Origin: Phycisphaerae bacterium | GTDB taxonomy: Bacteria; Planctomycetota; Phycisphaerae; Tepidisphaerales; Tepidisphaeraceae | Length of the DNA: 8,808 nt | Assembly: GCA_014380825.1 (NCBI GenBank) | Contig: JACMJD010000364.1 | Span: 1 to 8,808, forward strand | Reading direction: 5' to 3' | Program-made: the position numbers and the translations under genes | In this document: piece by piece, positions 1 through 6,965 of the stretch | Position numbering within the stretch: position 1 is the first letter of the stretch | Layout: each line of letters begins with the position of its first letter | Notes under the pieces: model-generated | The model's input: the letters and a program-made list of their open reading frames with translations, nothing else | Told to the model about the DNA's origin: nothing | The model's database searches: none

Positions 1-65
1 ATGGAGAGCACGGAAATGGTCGTCCGATGCAGCATTCGCGGGGAAGTATAGGGTTGGCGGGGCGA

Positions 66-96
66 TCGACAAAATATCGCGCAGCCTGCCTACACT
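66..96 (+). promoter_or_regulatory. Candidate promoter for the metallophosphoesterase gene
   Basis: A TCGACA box at 66-71 resembles the -35 consensus (5 of 6), and TACACT at 91-96 resembles the -10 consensus (4 of 6). The 19-bp spacer is longer than the preferred 17. The -10 box ends 10 bases before the ATG at 107, so a transcript from here would have almost no leader. This fits the absence of any Shine-Dalgarno sequence in front of that start. It is a motif match only; in GC-rich DNA such matches arise by chance. Confidence 0.22.
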
Positions 97-106
97 GTTT
101 GACCGG

Positions 107-1360
107 ATGTTCTTCCTGCTGATCATTCCCGGGCTGCTGATTGCCGACCTGCTGTGGTGGAGGTGTTCGGATCGCAAAGTGAGCGCGCTGCGACCCCCGC
201 GCGTCCGATCCGCCGTGCGATTGCTGATCGCGATTTTCATGATCGCGCAGATCGCGGGATTTGCGTTCATCATCGGATCGCGTTTTGTCGGAATCCGCGC
301 GAGCCTGCCCGCGGCGTTGCTCGCGCAGGTTTACGTGTGGCATCTGTTCGTGCTCCCGTTCACGGTGGTTGCGTGGCTGATTTATCTGCTCTTAAATTTC
401 ACCGTCGTCGGATTGCGAAACCGCTCCTCGACTCGGCTCGGAACAGGCAAGCGGCGATCGGAGGTGGTCTCGAACGAGACAGTTCAGGAACCGCTACAGC
501 ACGTTGGTCCTACCCGACGCGAAGTGTTGATCGCAACCGCAGCAGCTCTTCCGCCGATCATCGCGACAACCTCGACGCTCGGCGCGCTATCGAAATTAGA
601 TTCATTCCGCGTACGTCGCCTGGATATTCCGCTCACGGGACTTCCCCCGGCATTGGATGGGATGACGATCGCGCACGTGAGCGATGTGCACGTTGGTCGA
701 TTCACGCACAAGAAGGTCCTGTCCGCAATCGCCGAAACGACCAACTCGCTGCGCGCCGATCTCGTTCTGATGACCGGTGATCTGATCGATTTCTCGCTCG
801 CGGACTTGCCCGATGCGATCGAAATGGTTCGGCGGATCGATCCGCGATCGGGATTGAGCACCGTCGAAGGCAATCACGATCTGTTCGAAGGTGCGGCCAC
901 GTTTGAGCGGCGCGTGAAGGGCGCGGGAATTTCGCTGCTGCTGAACGATACGCAAACCGTTCGCGTGCGCGGGTTCGATGTGCAATTACTTGGCATCCGC
1001 TGGGGCGGCGGCGGAATGGGCGCCGGACGAAGCGCGCAGTTCGAAAAGCACCTGGCCGGCACGCTTCCGCTGCTGCGGCGCGACCGCGACGTCTTTCCGA
1101 TCCTGCTGGCGCATCACCCGCACGCGTTCGATCTCGCCGCCGACGCCGGCATCCCGCTCACGCTCGCCGGCCACACGCATGGCGGGCAACTCATGCTCAC
1201 CCAAACGATTGGCGCCGGCCCGGTCATGTTCAAGTACTGGTCGGGGCTGTATCGACGAAACAGCAGCGCGCTGGTCGTGTCGAATGGCGTCGGTAACTGG
1301 TTCCCCCTCCGCATCAACGCCCCGGCGGAGATCGTGCATATCACGCTGCGTAGGAATTGA
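107..1360 (+). CDS. Membrane-anchored calcineurin-like metallophosphoesterase (YkuE-like)
   Basis: The protein has 417 residues: a hydrophobic N-terminal third and a C-terminal calcineurin-type phosphoesterase domain. Probable membrane helices lie at about 2-18, 36-58 and 70-101. A further hydrophobic stretch at 140-163 is preceded by TRREVLI, a twin-arginine-like motif. The dinuclear metal site is complete: D193/H195 (SDVH), D225 (TGD), N256/H257 (GNHD), H336 or H337 (HHPH), and H356/H358 (GHTHGG). The family hydrolyses phosphate mono- or diesters, and some members act on envelope lipids; the substrate here cannot be told. Positive charges follow helices 1 and 3, which places the catalytic domain outside the cytoplasmic membrane. 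The ATG at 107 is chosen because the hydrophobic N-terminus begins there. The frame stays open to the window edge, so a longer form is not excluded, but no other in-frame ATG exists. It converges on the M28 gene. Confidence 0.9.
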   Translation: MFFLLIIPGLLIADLLWWRCSDRKVSALRPPRVRSAVRLLIAIFMIAQIAGFAFIIGSRFVGIRASLPAALLAQVYVWHLFVLPFTVVAWLIYLLLNFTVVGLRNRSSTRLGTGKRRSEVVSNETVQEPLQHVGPTRREVLIATAAALPPIIATTSTLGALSKLDSFRVRRLDIPLTGLPPALDGMTIAHVSDVHVGRFTHKKVLSAIAETTNSLRADLVLMTGDLIDFSLADLPDAIEMVRRIDPRSGLSTVEGNHDLFEGAATFERRVKGAGISLLLNDTQTVRVRGFDVQLLGIRWGGGGMGAGRSAQFEKHLAGTLPLLRRDRDVFPILLAHHPHAFDLAADAGIPLTLAGHTHGGQLMLTQTIGAGPVMFKYWSGLYRRNSSALVVSNGVGNWFPLRINAPAEIVHITLRRN

Positions 1361-1367
1361 AGACAAG

Positions 1368-1489
1368 ATGCGGAATACGAATCGACACGAATGAACACGA
1401 ATTTACACGAATCCAGAAACACATTTTAGAATTCATTCGTGATGATTGGTGTCGATTCGTGGGGATTCGCGGAGATTCGTGTTCCGCAT
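1368..1489. repeat. 10-bp-periodic inverted repeat between convergent genes
   Basis: This 122-bp element nearly fills the gap between two convergent genes. The left arm holds ACGAAT at 1377, 1387, 1397 and 1407, exactly 10 bp apart. The right arm holds ATTCGT-type units at 1435, 1445 (ATTGGT), 1455, 1465 (ATTCGC) and 1475, also 10 bp apart. The ends are a perfect ATGCGGAA/TTCCGCAT pair. In one uninterrupted register, 1368-1413 pairs with 1444-1489: by hand count 36 Watson-Crick pairs, 2 G-T pairs and 8 mismatches, six of the mismatches in the linkers between units. The outermost 16 positions pair throughout, with one G-T. A transcript from either side would form a long hairpin, so it may end transcription of both genes, though no strong T-run follows. 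Similar CACGAAT-rich intergenic repeats are scattered in several bacterial phyla; copy number here is unknown. Confidence 0.85.
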
Positions 1490-1490
1490 T

Positions 1491-2534
1491 TCATCTGCGG
1501 TTCACAAAATCCTTGATGACGAGTTCGACTCCTGAAACAACTCGCGTCATCCGATCGAAATCGATCTTGTCGATCGTGTCCTGTGGCGTGTGATAATGCG
1601 GATACCGGAACGGCGCGGTGTCGGTGATCATCAGTGCTGGGTACCCAACCTGCGAGAACGACCAGTGATCGGACCAGCCGACGCCGGGGAGCGATTCGGG
1701 CAACGTGCCGCCTTCGGATGGGAACTGCGCTTTCGCGCGGAATGAAGCGACTGACTCGCGCACGAATTGTCGTGATGTGAAGTTCCCGACGAACGCGATG
1801 AAGTTCCCGCGATCGGGGTAAAACATGCCGAGCGGCGCCGGATATTTCTGCGAGCCGGGCGTGTCGTCGAAGTATCCGATCGTCTCTAGCGAAAACATCG
1901 CGACGATGTTTTCGTTCCGCGCCTTGCACGCCCGGGCGTACACCAGGCTGCCCATCTGTTCCGTCTGAAAATACGGCGGCTCCTCGTTCACAAAGAACAC
2001 GAACCGCAGCGTGCGGTTGGGCTCAAATCCTGCGAATCGTCGCGCCAATTCCAGCGTCGCGGCGACTCCGCTCCCGTTGTCGTTGGCGGCGGGACAATCG
2101 TGTACGGCATCGTAATGCGCACCGACGATCACGATCTGCTCGGGCGACACCCGGCCTCCAATCTCCACCGAGAGGTTGCGGACGTCTTTTCCGTCGACGT
2201 TGTATGTCTGCGAATCAACCGTCGCGTACCCAAATTGCTTTAACGTGCGCTCGATGTAGGCGGCGGATTTTTGCAGCTCGACGAAGTGCAGGATATTTCG
2301 CTCTCCGATGTCGACGGCCAGCACCTGCACGTGCGCGCGGAGCTGATCGCGCAGCGCGATTTGTTCATCCGTCAGCGCGGGCAGCGGGCCGGTGAAGGAT
2401 TTGCCAGGCATCGAGATCATCTGACATCCTGCGTACCAGCTTCCGCCGATCAGAACGAGGAGAAATCCGGCGAGGATTCGAACGAAGCTTCGCAACCATG
2501 AGCGACGCTTTGGTTTGGGGGCGTCTGATGTCAT
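1491..2534 (-). CDS. Membrane-anchored M28 family metallopeptidase
   Basis: The protein has 347 residues. A basic N-terminus (KPKRRSWLR) and one hydrophobic helix at about 17-36 indicate an N-in anchor with the peptidase domain outside. Cys37 follows a YAG triplet, a poor lipobox, so lipidation is possible but weakly supported. The M28 zinc site is readable in order: H140 and D142 (GAHYD), D152 (ANDNGSG), E184/E185 (NEE, with the catalytic base), E217 (SLETIG) and H315 (PHYHTPQDT). The family contains zinc aminopeptidases and carboxypeptidases, plus glutaminyl cyclase relatives; the substrate is not predictable here. Its start codon overlaps the stop of the upstream VWA gene in an ATGA, so the two are probably co-transcribed and translationally coupled. 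Its stop abuts the inverted repeat at 1368-1489. Confidence 0.92.
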   Translation of the reverse strand: MTSDAPKPKRRSWLRSFVRILAGFLLVLIGGSWYAGCQMISMPGKSFTGPLPALTDEQIALRDQLRAHVQVLAVDIGERNILHFVELQKSAAYIERTLKQFGYATVDSQTYNVDGKDVRNLSVEIGGRVSPEQIVIVGAHYDAVHDCPAANDNGSGVAATLELARRFAGFEPNRTLRFVFFVNEEPPYFQTEQMGSLVYARACKARNENIVAMFSLETIGYFDDTPGSQKYPAPLGMFYPDRGNFIAFVGNFTSRQFVRESVASFRAKAQFPSEGGTLPESLPGVGWSDHWSFSQVGYPALMITDTAPFRYPHYHTPQDTIDKIDFDRMTRVVSGVELVIKDFVNRR

Positions 2535-4861
2535 GTCATTCTCCGCCAGTGGAGGAGCCCGATCGCGATGAGTGCTGCGCCGGCGAAGGCGAGCTCGCTG
2601 GTGAGTGCGATGTTTCGTGTCGGGCCTTTGATGTCTAGCGTTTGCGCATCGGCCGGCTCGATCACGCGCCCGCCGGTGCGGCGCGCGAGCTCGCGCATCG
2701 CATCGCGGTCATTGCCGATCGCATCAAACTCGCGCGGATATCTGCCCGCCAGCGCGAAGCGCTCGATCACGCGGCCGTCCTGCACGATCGTCGCAAGCTT
2801 GCTCGTGCGTGGCGCGGGCGTTGAAAGCTCATACCGTCCCGGCGCGGCTTGCGTGAACGGAACTGTGATCGGCGCGGAACTCGAGTCGTCGCGCAGCATC
2901 AACTGCAACGGCAGACCATTCAGATAACGATCTTGCTCGATCGCATCGATCGTGATCTTCAGATCCGCGCCCTCCTCACGCCGCACCGAAAACCGCGGAT
3001 CGCGCGGCATGCGCTCAGCCTGATTCGCCAGGGCCGATATCTCCTGGCTCGTCGCGGGAAACGCCAGCGCTACAGCTTGCCCCGCGCCAAGATTCCACTG
3101 CGCTCCGCCGGCCGTTGCGTTGCCGTTGCCGAAAATCGTTGCGAGCAATTCGGTCTCTGGTTTCGGCCAGGTGCGGTTCCACAATTCAACGTCGCGCGGC
3201 GGGAGGTTTGCCGAAGGATCAAACGTGAGCGTGCCCATTCCGCGGGCAAGTAATTCGGGCATCGTGGCGCGCAGGAGTTCTTTCACGCGCGACGACCATC
3301 GCGTCGGATCAGATTCGCGGAACTGCTGCCCGCCCGTGGCGCGGACGATCCTCGAGACGGGATTGTCTGCGGGCGGATCGGCGCCGGTCGCCAGAAGGTG
3401 AACGCGAATCTTCGCGCTGGTTAATTTCCTGGCGAGATCTTCCGTGTCGGTGATCGCCGCGTCCGCGTCGCTGAGGATTAGAAATTCCGTCGGCATCTCG
3501 CTTCCGCGCGGCGCGATCTGCTCGAGCGCCGGCTGAAGATTCGTCGGCCCATTCGGCGTGACATCGGGCGGTGGCAGATTCAGTTGTCGCGTCTCGGCGG
3601 CCGTTCGACTTGTCGACCACCAGCGCACATCTCGAGCGAAGCTGCCGATCGTCACCAGATCATTCGGCGGAATCGACGGCAGGGCACGAAGCATCGCCTC
3701 GACGGCATGCTGCCATTTGGTCTGCGAATTCCCCGGAAGCGTGCCGGCCATCGAGCCGCTGCTGTCAGCAAGGAAAATCCAATGCCGCGTCGGCGCCGGC
3801 GGGGCGCTCGACAGCGGCGAGAGCGATTCGAGTGTCGTACCGAAATAACCGCCCGCGCCGAACGAATTCTCCCCGCCGATGATGATCAGCGAACCACCGA
3901 GATCGCGGACGTATTGCGCGATTCGCTGCTGCGCCGCCGGCGCGATCGCGTCGGCGGGCACGTTGTCAAGCAAGATCACGGACGGCGCGAGATACGCTGC
4001 CGCCTCCAGCGGCAATGAATCCGGCGGAATCGCCTGCCAGCCAGCATCCGGCGGCGGACGACCCGCGCCAATCCACCAACGCTCGATGCTCGAGAGTGGC
4101 GGGGCGAAGATTCGCATCTCATCGTTCTCCGGCCAGCGATCCTGGCCCATGACGCGCGCGACGATTGTGCGGAGATTTGGATCTCGGCTGGCGTGGAAGA
4201 TGAATTCGCCGTGGCCCAGAGTCTCGCCGGTGGGCATCGACGCGGACGGTAACAGTCCTTCGAGTTGCAAATAGCGCGGCGTGCTCGTCGCGTCGACATG
4301 GTTGCGCACGGCGATCGTCACGTCGTCGTTGTTGATCGACATCCGCGTGACCGCGCCGTCCGCCGCACGTTCGAGCAGCGGATCGACGACGACTTGTATG
4401 GGAGGAACTGTCGCAGGCAGATCGAAGTTCGCATCGCTGAACAGCACGATCGCATCAACGGGCGGTGGAGCGAAGTTGGTCCCATCGGCGGCGCGCTCGA
4501 CGAGCGGTTGCTGCGGATTTACTTCCTCCAGCGACTCGCTGAATGCATACGTGCGAAACGATCGCGTGCCCAGAAGCTCCGCGATGCGCTGCCGGAAACG
4601 CTCGGACTGGTAGTACGCCGCGCCGCGCGTGCTCGGCGACACGTCGATCATCACCGCGATCTCCGGCGTTTTATGTCCTCGATAAACCGGTGCGCCGGTC
4701 GCGAGCGCGAGCAGGATCATTCCGAGCGCGATGAGCACCAAACTGGCGCGCGGCAACGCGATGCGTCGCAACGCGGCGATCGCAATCGCGACGATGATGA
4801 TCGCCAGCGCGGCGTACAATCCGCTTGGCCAGGTGAATTGGAAATTGGCGATTGGCGGCAT
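2531..4861 (-). CDS. Membrane protein with two VWA domains and a GATase-like segment
   Basis: The protein has 776 residues. Helices at about 13-31 and 39-57 with an arginine-rich loop between them, and a last helix at about 754-771 before HWRRMT, put the roughly 700-residue middle outside the cytoplasm. A first, short VWA-like domain (about 67-160) has DVSPS (D73, S75, S77), a candidate Thr at 128 and D143 (FSDAN). Residues about 260-350 resemble the class I glutamine amidotransferase-like fold found in such proteins (ILLDNVP, then GGSLIIIGG and SFGAGGY), with no obvious catalytic Cys-His pair. A second, fuller VWA domain (about 358-540) has DSSGS (D366, S368, S370), T440 and D465, a complete MIDAS metal site. 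The rest is probably beta-rich. VWA domains bind protein partners through a metal ion. The gene is divergent from hslV, with 62 bp between, and overlaps the M28 gene by 4 bp. No MoxR or DUF58 gene is adjacent. The partner and process are unknown. Confidence 0.85.
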   Translation of the reverse strand: MPPIANFQFTWPSGLYAALAIIIVAIAIAALRRIALPRASLVLIALGMILLALATGAPVYRGHKTPEIAVMIDVSPSTRGAAYYQSERFRQRIAELLGTRSFRTYAFSESLEEVNPQQPLVERAADGTNFAPPPVDAIVLFSDANFDLPATVPPIQVVVDPLLERAADGAVTRMSINNDDVTIAVRNHVDATSTPRYLQLEGLLPSASMPTGETLGHGEFIFHASRDPNLRTIVARVMGQDRWPENDEMRIFAPPLSSIERWWIGAGRPPPDAGWQAIPPDSLPLEAAAYLAPSVILLDNVPADAIAPAAQQRIAQYVRDLGGSLIIIGGENSFGAGGYFGTTLESLSPLSSAPPAPTRHWIFLADSSGSMAGTLPGNSQTKWQHAVEAMLRALPSIPPNDLVTIGSFARDVRWWSTSRTAAETRQLNLPPPDVTPNGPTNLQPALEQIAPRGSEMPTEFLILSDADAAITDTEDLARKLTSAKIRVHLLATGADPPADNPVSRIVRATGGQQFRESDPTRWSSRVKELLRATMPELLARGMGTLTFDPSANLPPRDVELWNRTWPKPETELLATIFGNGNATAGGAQWNLGAGQAVALAFPATSQEISALANQAERMPRDPRFSVRREEGADLKITIDAIEQDRYLNGLPLQLMLRDDSSSAPITVPFTQAAPGRYELSTPAPRTSKLATIVQDGRVIERFALAGRYPREFDAIGNDRDAMRELARRTGGRVIEPADAQTLDIKGPTRNIALTSELAFAGAALIAIGLLHWRRMT

Positions 4862-4923
4862 GGTGGAATGATGCGCACGAGCGCGCTAGACCGCATTCGG
4901 AACTTCGACGATGCTATCGCGTC
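4862..4923. promoter_or_regulatory. Divergent spacer between the VWA gene and hslV
   Basis: These 62 bp lie between two divergent start codons and must hold, or overlap, the promoters for both directions unless these lie inside the coding regions. I found no convincing -35/-10 pair, operator palindrome or Shine-Dalgarno sequence on either strand. The best plus-strand candidate, TAGACC at 4887 with TGCTAT at 4912, matches poorly and has a 19-bp spacer. The position is the only evidence for a regulatory role. Confidence 0.35.
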
Positions 4924-5460
4924 ATGATGAAAGCTGCGAGATCGACGACCATCCTGTGTGTTCGCCGGGGCGAAAGCGTCGCGCTGGGCGGCGATGGTCA
5001 GGTGACGCTGGGCAACGTCGTCGCCAAAAGCGACGCCACCAAGATCCGCAAGGTAGGCGGCGGAAAAGTGATCGTTGGCTTCGCCGGTAGCGCCGCGGAT
5101 GCGTTTGCGCTGATGGAACGGTTCGAGAAAAAGCTGGCAGAGCAGCCCGACAACACGCGCCGTGCCGTGATCGAGCTGGCCAAGGAGTGGCGAACCGATC
5201 GCGTGCTGCGTCGCCTCGAAGCGATGCTGGCCGTGTGCGATAAGACGACCAGCCTGATCGTCAGCGGCGCCGGCGACGTGATCGAACCGACCGACGGCAT
5301 CATCGGCATCGGCTCGGGCGGCCCTTATGCATCGAGCGCGGCTAAAGCGCTGCTCGAACACACGCAGATGGACGCCGAATCCATCGTCAAAGCCGCGCTG
5401 AAGATCGCGGGCGAGACGTGCATTTACACGAATACGAATATCAAGGTGATGACGCTGTGA
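4924..5460 (+). CDS. hslV: HslV, ATP-dependent protease proteolytic subunit
   Basis: HslV is the proteasome-beta-like threonine peptidase that forms a double hexameric ring and degrades proteins unfolded by HslU. From the ATG at 4924 the product has 178 residues, normal for the family. The nucleophile Thr is residue 8 (STTI). Measured from it, D24, K40 and S131 correspond to E. coli D17, K33 and S124, within [15 protein letters not shown] and [15 protein letters not shown] and CIYTNTN near the C-terminus are also typical. The ATG at 4927, directly following, is an equally possible start. A longer in-frame form from 4852 is unlikely, because it would overlap the start of the divergent VWA gene and its extra residues look unlike HslV. 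The Thr is preceded by six or seven residues, so the mature enzyme needs propeptide removal. hslU follows after 43 bp. Confidence 0.95.
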   Translation: MMKAARSTTILCVRRGESVALGGDGQVTLGNVVAKSDATKIRKVGGGKVIVGFAGSAADAFALMERFEKKLAEQPDNTRRAVIELAKEWRTDRVLRRLEAMLAVCDKTTSLIVSGAGDVIEPTDGIIGIGSGGPYASSAAKALLEHTQMDAESIVKAALKIAGETCIYTNTNIKVMTL

Positions 5461-5503
5461 AGAAGTGCAGTATGCCGAATGATGAACGCAGAATTGGAAG
5501 AAG

Positions 5504-6898
5504 ATGCAGAACCTGACTCCCAAAGAAATCGTCACCGAGCTCGACAAATACATCGTCGGTCAGGCGGCCGCGAAGCGGGCGGTGGCGATCGCGGTGCGGA
5601 ATCGGTGGCGGCGGCAGCTTCCCGAATCGATGCGGCAGGATGTGGCGCCGAAGAATATTTTGATGATCGGTCCCACCGGTGTGGGAAAAACGGAGATCGC
5701 ACGACGACTCGCGGGGCTGACCGGCGCGCCCTTTATCAAAGTCGAAGCGACGAAGTACACAGAGGTCGGATATCACGGGCGCGATGTCGAATCGATGATT
5801 CGCGATCTGCTGGATTTTTCCATCCACATGGTGCGCGATGAGATGACCGAATCGGTGAAGGAGCCTGCGGAGAAGCAGGTGGAAGAGCGACTGTTGGATT
5901 ATCTGCTTCCGTCAGCACACGCACGCGAAGAGCCCTCACCCCAACCCTCTCCTGGGGTACCGGGAGAGGGAGAAAACGCCGAGCCCGCTTCCGGAGTGCC
6001 GGGCGAGGGAGAAACGGCGCGTCATCAGCGCACGCGCGAAAAGCTTCGCACGCAGCTTCACTCGGGCGCGCTCGAGGATCGCATGATCGAGATCGCCGTT
6101 GAAGAGCGCAGCACTGTCGTTGGCGTGCTCGGGAACGCGGGAATGGAGATGGATGTCGAATTCCAGAACATGTTCGAGAAGATGCTGCCGACCAAACGCG
6201 AGACTCGCCGCATCAGCGTGCGCGATGCGCGCAAGCTGCTGTTTTCGCAGGAGGCCGAGAAGCTGATCGACAAGGACAAAATCCATCGCACGGCCATCGA
6301 GCGGGCGGAGCAGCAGGGGATCGTTTTTCTCGACGAGCTGGACAAGATCGCCGGCCCGGAAAAAGCGAATGGCCCGGACGTCAGCCGGCAGGGCGTGCAG
6401 CGCGATTTGCTGCCGATCGTCGAAGGCAGCACCGTGATGACCAAGTTCGGAACCGTGAAGACCGATCACATCCTCTTCGTGGCGGCCGGCGCGTTTCATG
6501 CGAGCAAGCCTTCGGATCTCATGCCCGAATTGCAGGGCCGCTTCCCGATTCGAGTCGAGCTTCAGGACCTGGCCAAGGAAGATTTCGTGCGCATCCTGCG
6601 CGAACCGAAGAATTCGCTCACCAAGCAGCAGATCGCGCTGCTTCAAACCGAAGGCGTGACCATCACGTTCACCGATGATGCGATCGACGCGATGGCGCAG
6701 ATCGCGTACGACGTGAATCGCCGCACGCAAAACATCGGCGCCCGGCGGCTGTATACGATCATGGAGCGCGTGTTCGAGTCGATCAGCTTCGACGCGCCCG
6801 ATCGCGCGGAAAAGTCCGTTACCATCGACGCGAACTTCGTCAACGAACGATTGCGCGATGTGATGGAAGACGAAGACCTCAGCAAGTTCATCCTGTGA
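5504..6898 (+). CDS. hslU: HslU, AAA+ unfoldase of the HslVU protease
   Basis: HslU is the hexameric ATPase that unfolds substrates and threads them into HslV. The product has 464 residues against 443 in E. coli. The N-terminus (TPKEIVTELDKYIVGQ) is typical. Walker A is GPTGVGKT at 56-63, Walker B is GIVFLDELDKI at 272-282, and sensor 2 is GARR at 412-415. The C-terminal EDLSKFIL matches the tail that inserts into HslV. The pore loop reads GYHG at 89-92, where E. coli has GYVG. The I-domain runs from about 110 to 240. Its variable loop is enlarged by a Pro/Gly/Glu-rich stretch (144-172) encoded by a palindromic repeat, which accounts for most of the extra length. A purine-rich GGAAG at 5496-5500 may serve as a weak ribosome binding site. 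The gene is surely co-transcribed with hslV. Confidence 0.96.
   Translation: MQNLTPKEIVTELDKYIVGQAAAKRAVAIAVRNRWRRQLPESMRQDVAPKNILMIGPTGVGKTEIARRLAGLTGAPFIKVEATKYTEVGYHGRDVESMIRDLLDFSIHMVRDEMTESVKEPAEKQVEERLLDYLLPSAHAREEPSPQPSPGVPGEGENAEPASGVPGEGETARHQRTREKLRTQLHSGALEDRMIEIAVEERSTVVGVLGNAGMEMDVEFQNMFEKMLPTKRETRRISVRDARKLLFSQEAEKLIDKDKIHRTAIERAEQQGIVFLDELDKIAGPEKANGPDVSRQGVQRDLLPIVEGSTVMTKFGTVKTDHILFVAAGAFHASKPSDLMPELQGRFPIRVELQDLAKEDFVRILREPKNSLTKQQIALLQTEGVTITFTDDAIDAMAQIAYDVNRRTQNIGARRLYTIMERVFESISFDAPDRAEKSVTIDANFVNERLRDVMEDEDLSKFIL
5933..6019 (+). repeat. Palindromic repeat read in frame inside hslU
   Basis: CCCTCTCC at 5945-5952 is perfectly complementary to GGAGAGGG at 5963-5970 across a 10-base loop containing GGTACC. 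It is preceded by CCCTCACCCC, as in a class of intergenic palindromes that is common in several bacterial groups. A second, diverged copy of the right half lies 39 bp on: 5949-5980 against 5988-6019 match at 24 of 32 positions, and 5960-5975 at 15 of 16. Both are in frame, giving the peptide repeat GVPGEGE at HslU residues 151-157 and 164-170. No related sequence was seen elsewhere in the window. Confidence 0.75.
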
Positions 6899-6927
6899 CG
6901 ACGAACCTCACCTAAAACAACCCAAAC

Positions 6928-6957
6928 TTGCTCGACGCCTGTGCGCGGTCCTACGAT
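6928..6957 (+). promoter_or_regulatory. Candidate promoter giving a near-leaderless methyltransferase mRNA
   Basis: TTGCTC at 6928-6933 and TACGAT at 6952-6957 are separated by 18 bp, within the 67-bp gap after hslU. The -10-like box (4 of 6) ends 8 bases before the ATG at 6966, so transcription would begin at or next to the start codon. No Shine-Dalgarno sequence precedes that ATG. The -35 box matches only in its TTG. Confidence 0.3.
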
Positions 6958-6965
6958 GCTGCGCC

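Noticed and set aside
1..51. Frame ending in TAG at 49 that could be the last codons of an upstream gene
   Set aside because: Only 16 codons with no recognisable motif; another frame is also open here, so no gene can be assigned.
1357..1593. Open frame reading through the inverted repeat into the M28 gene on the opposite strand
   Set aside because: Its NEHEFTRI-like peptide is the translation of the CACGAAT repeat, and the rest is antisense to the peptidase gene.
4852..4923. Upstream extension of hslV to an earlier ATG
   Set aside because: It would overlap the start of the divergent VWA gene, and the added residues do not resemble HslV.
4265..4927. Long plus-strand open frame opposite the VWA gene
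   Set aside because: Arginine-rich, low-complexity composition typical of antisense frames in GC-rich DNA; the minus-strand gene has clear domains and motifs.
5461..5503. AATGATGAA-type sequence between hslV and hslU resembling degenerate intergenic repeats
   Set aside because: Too short and without a second copy or symmetry in the window to call a repeat.
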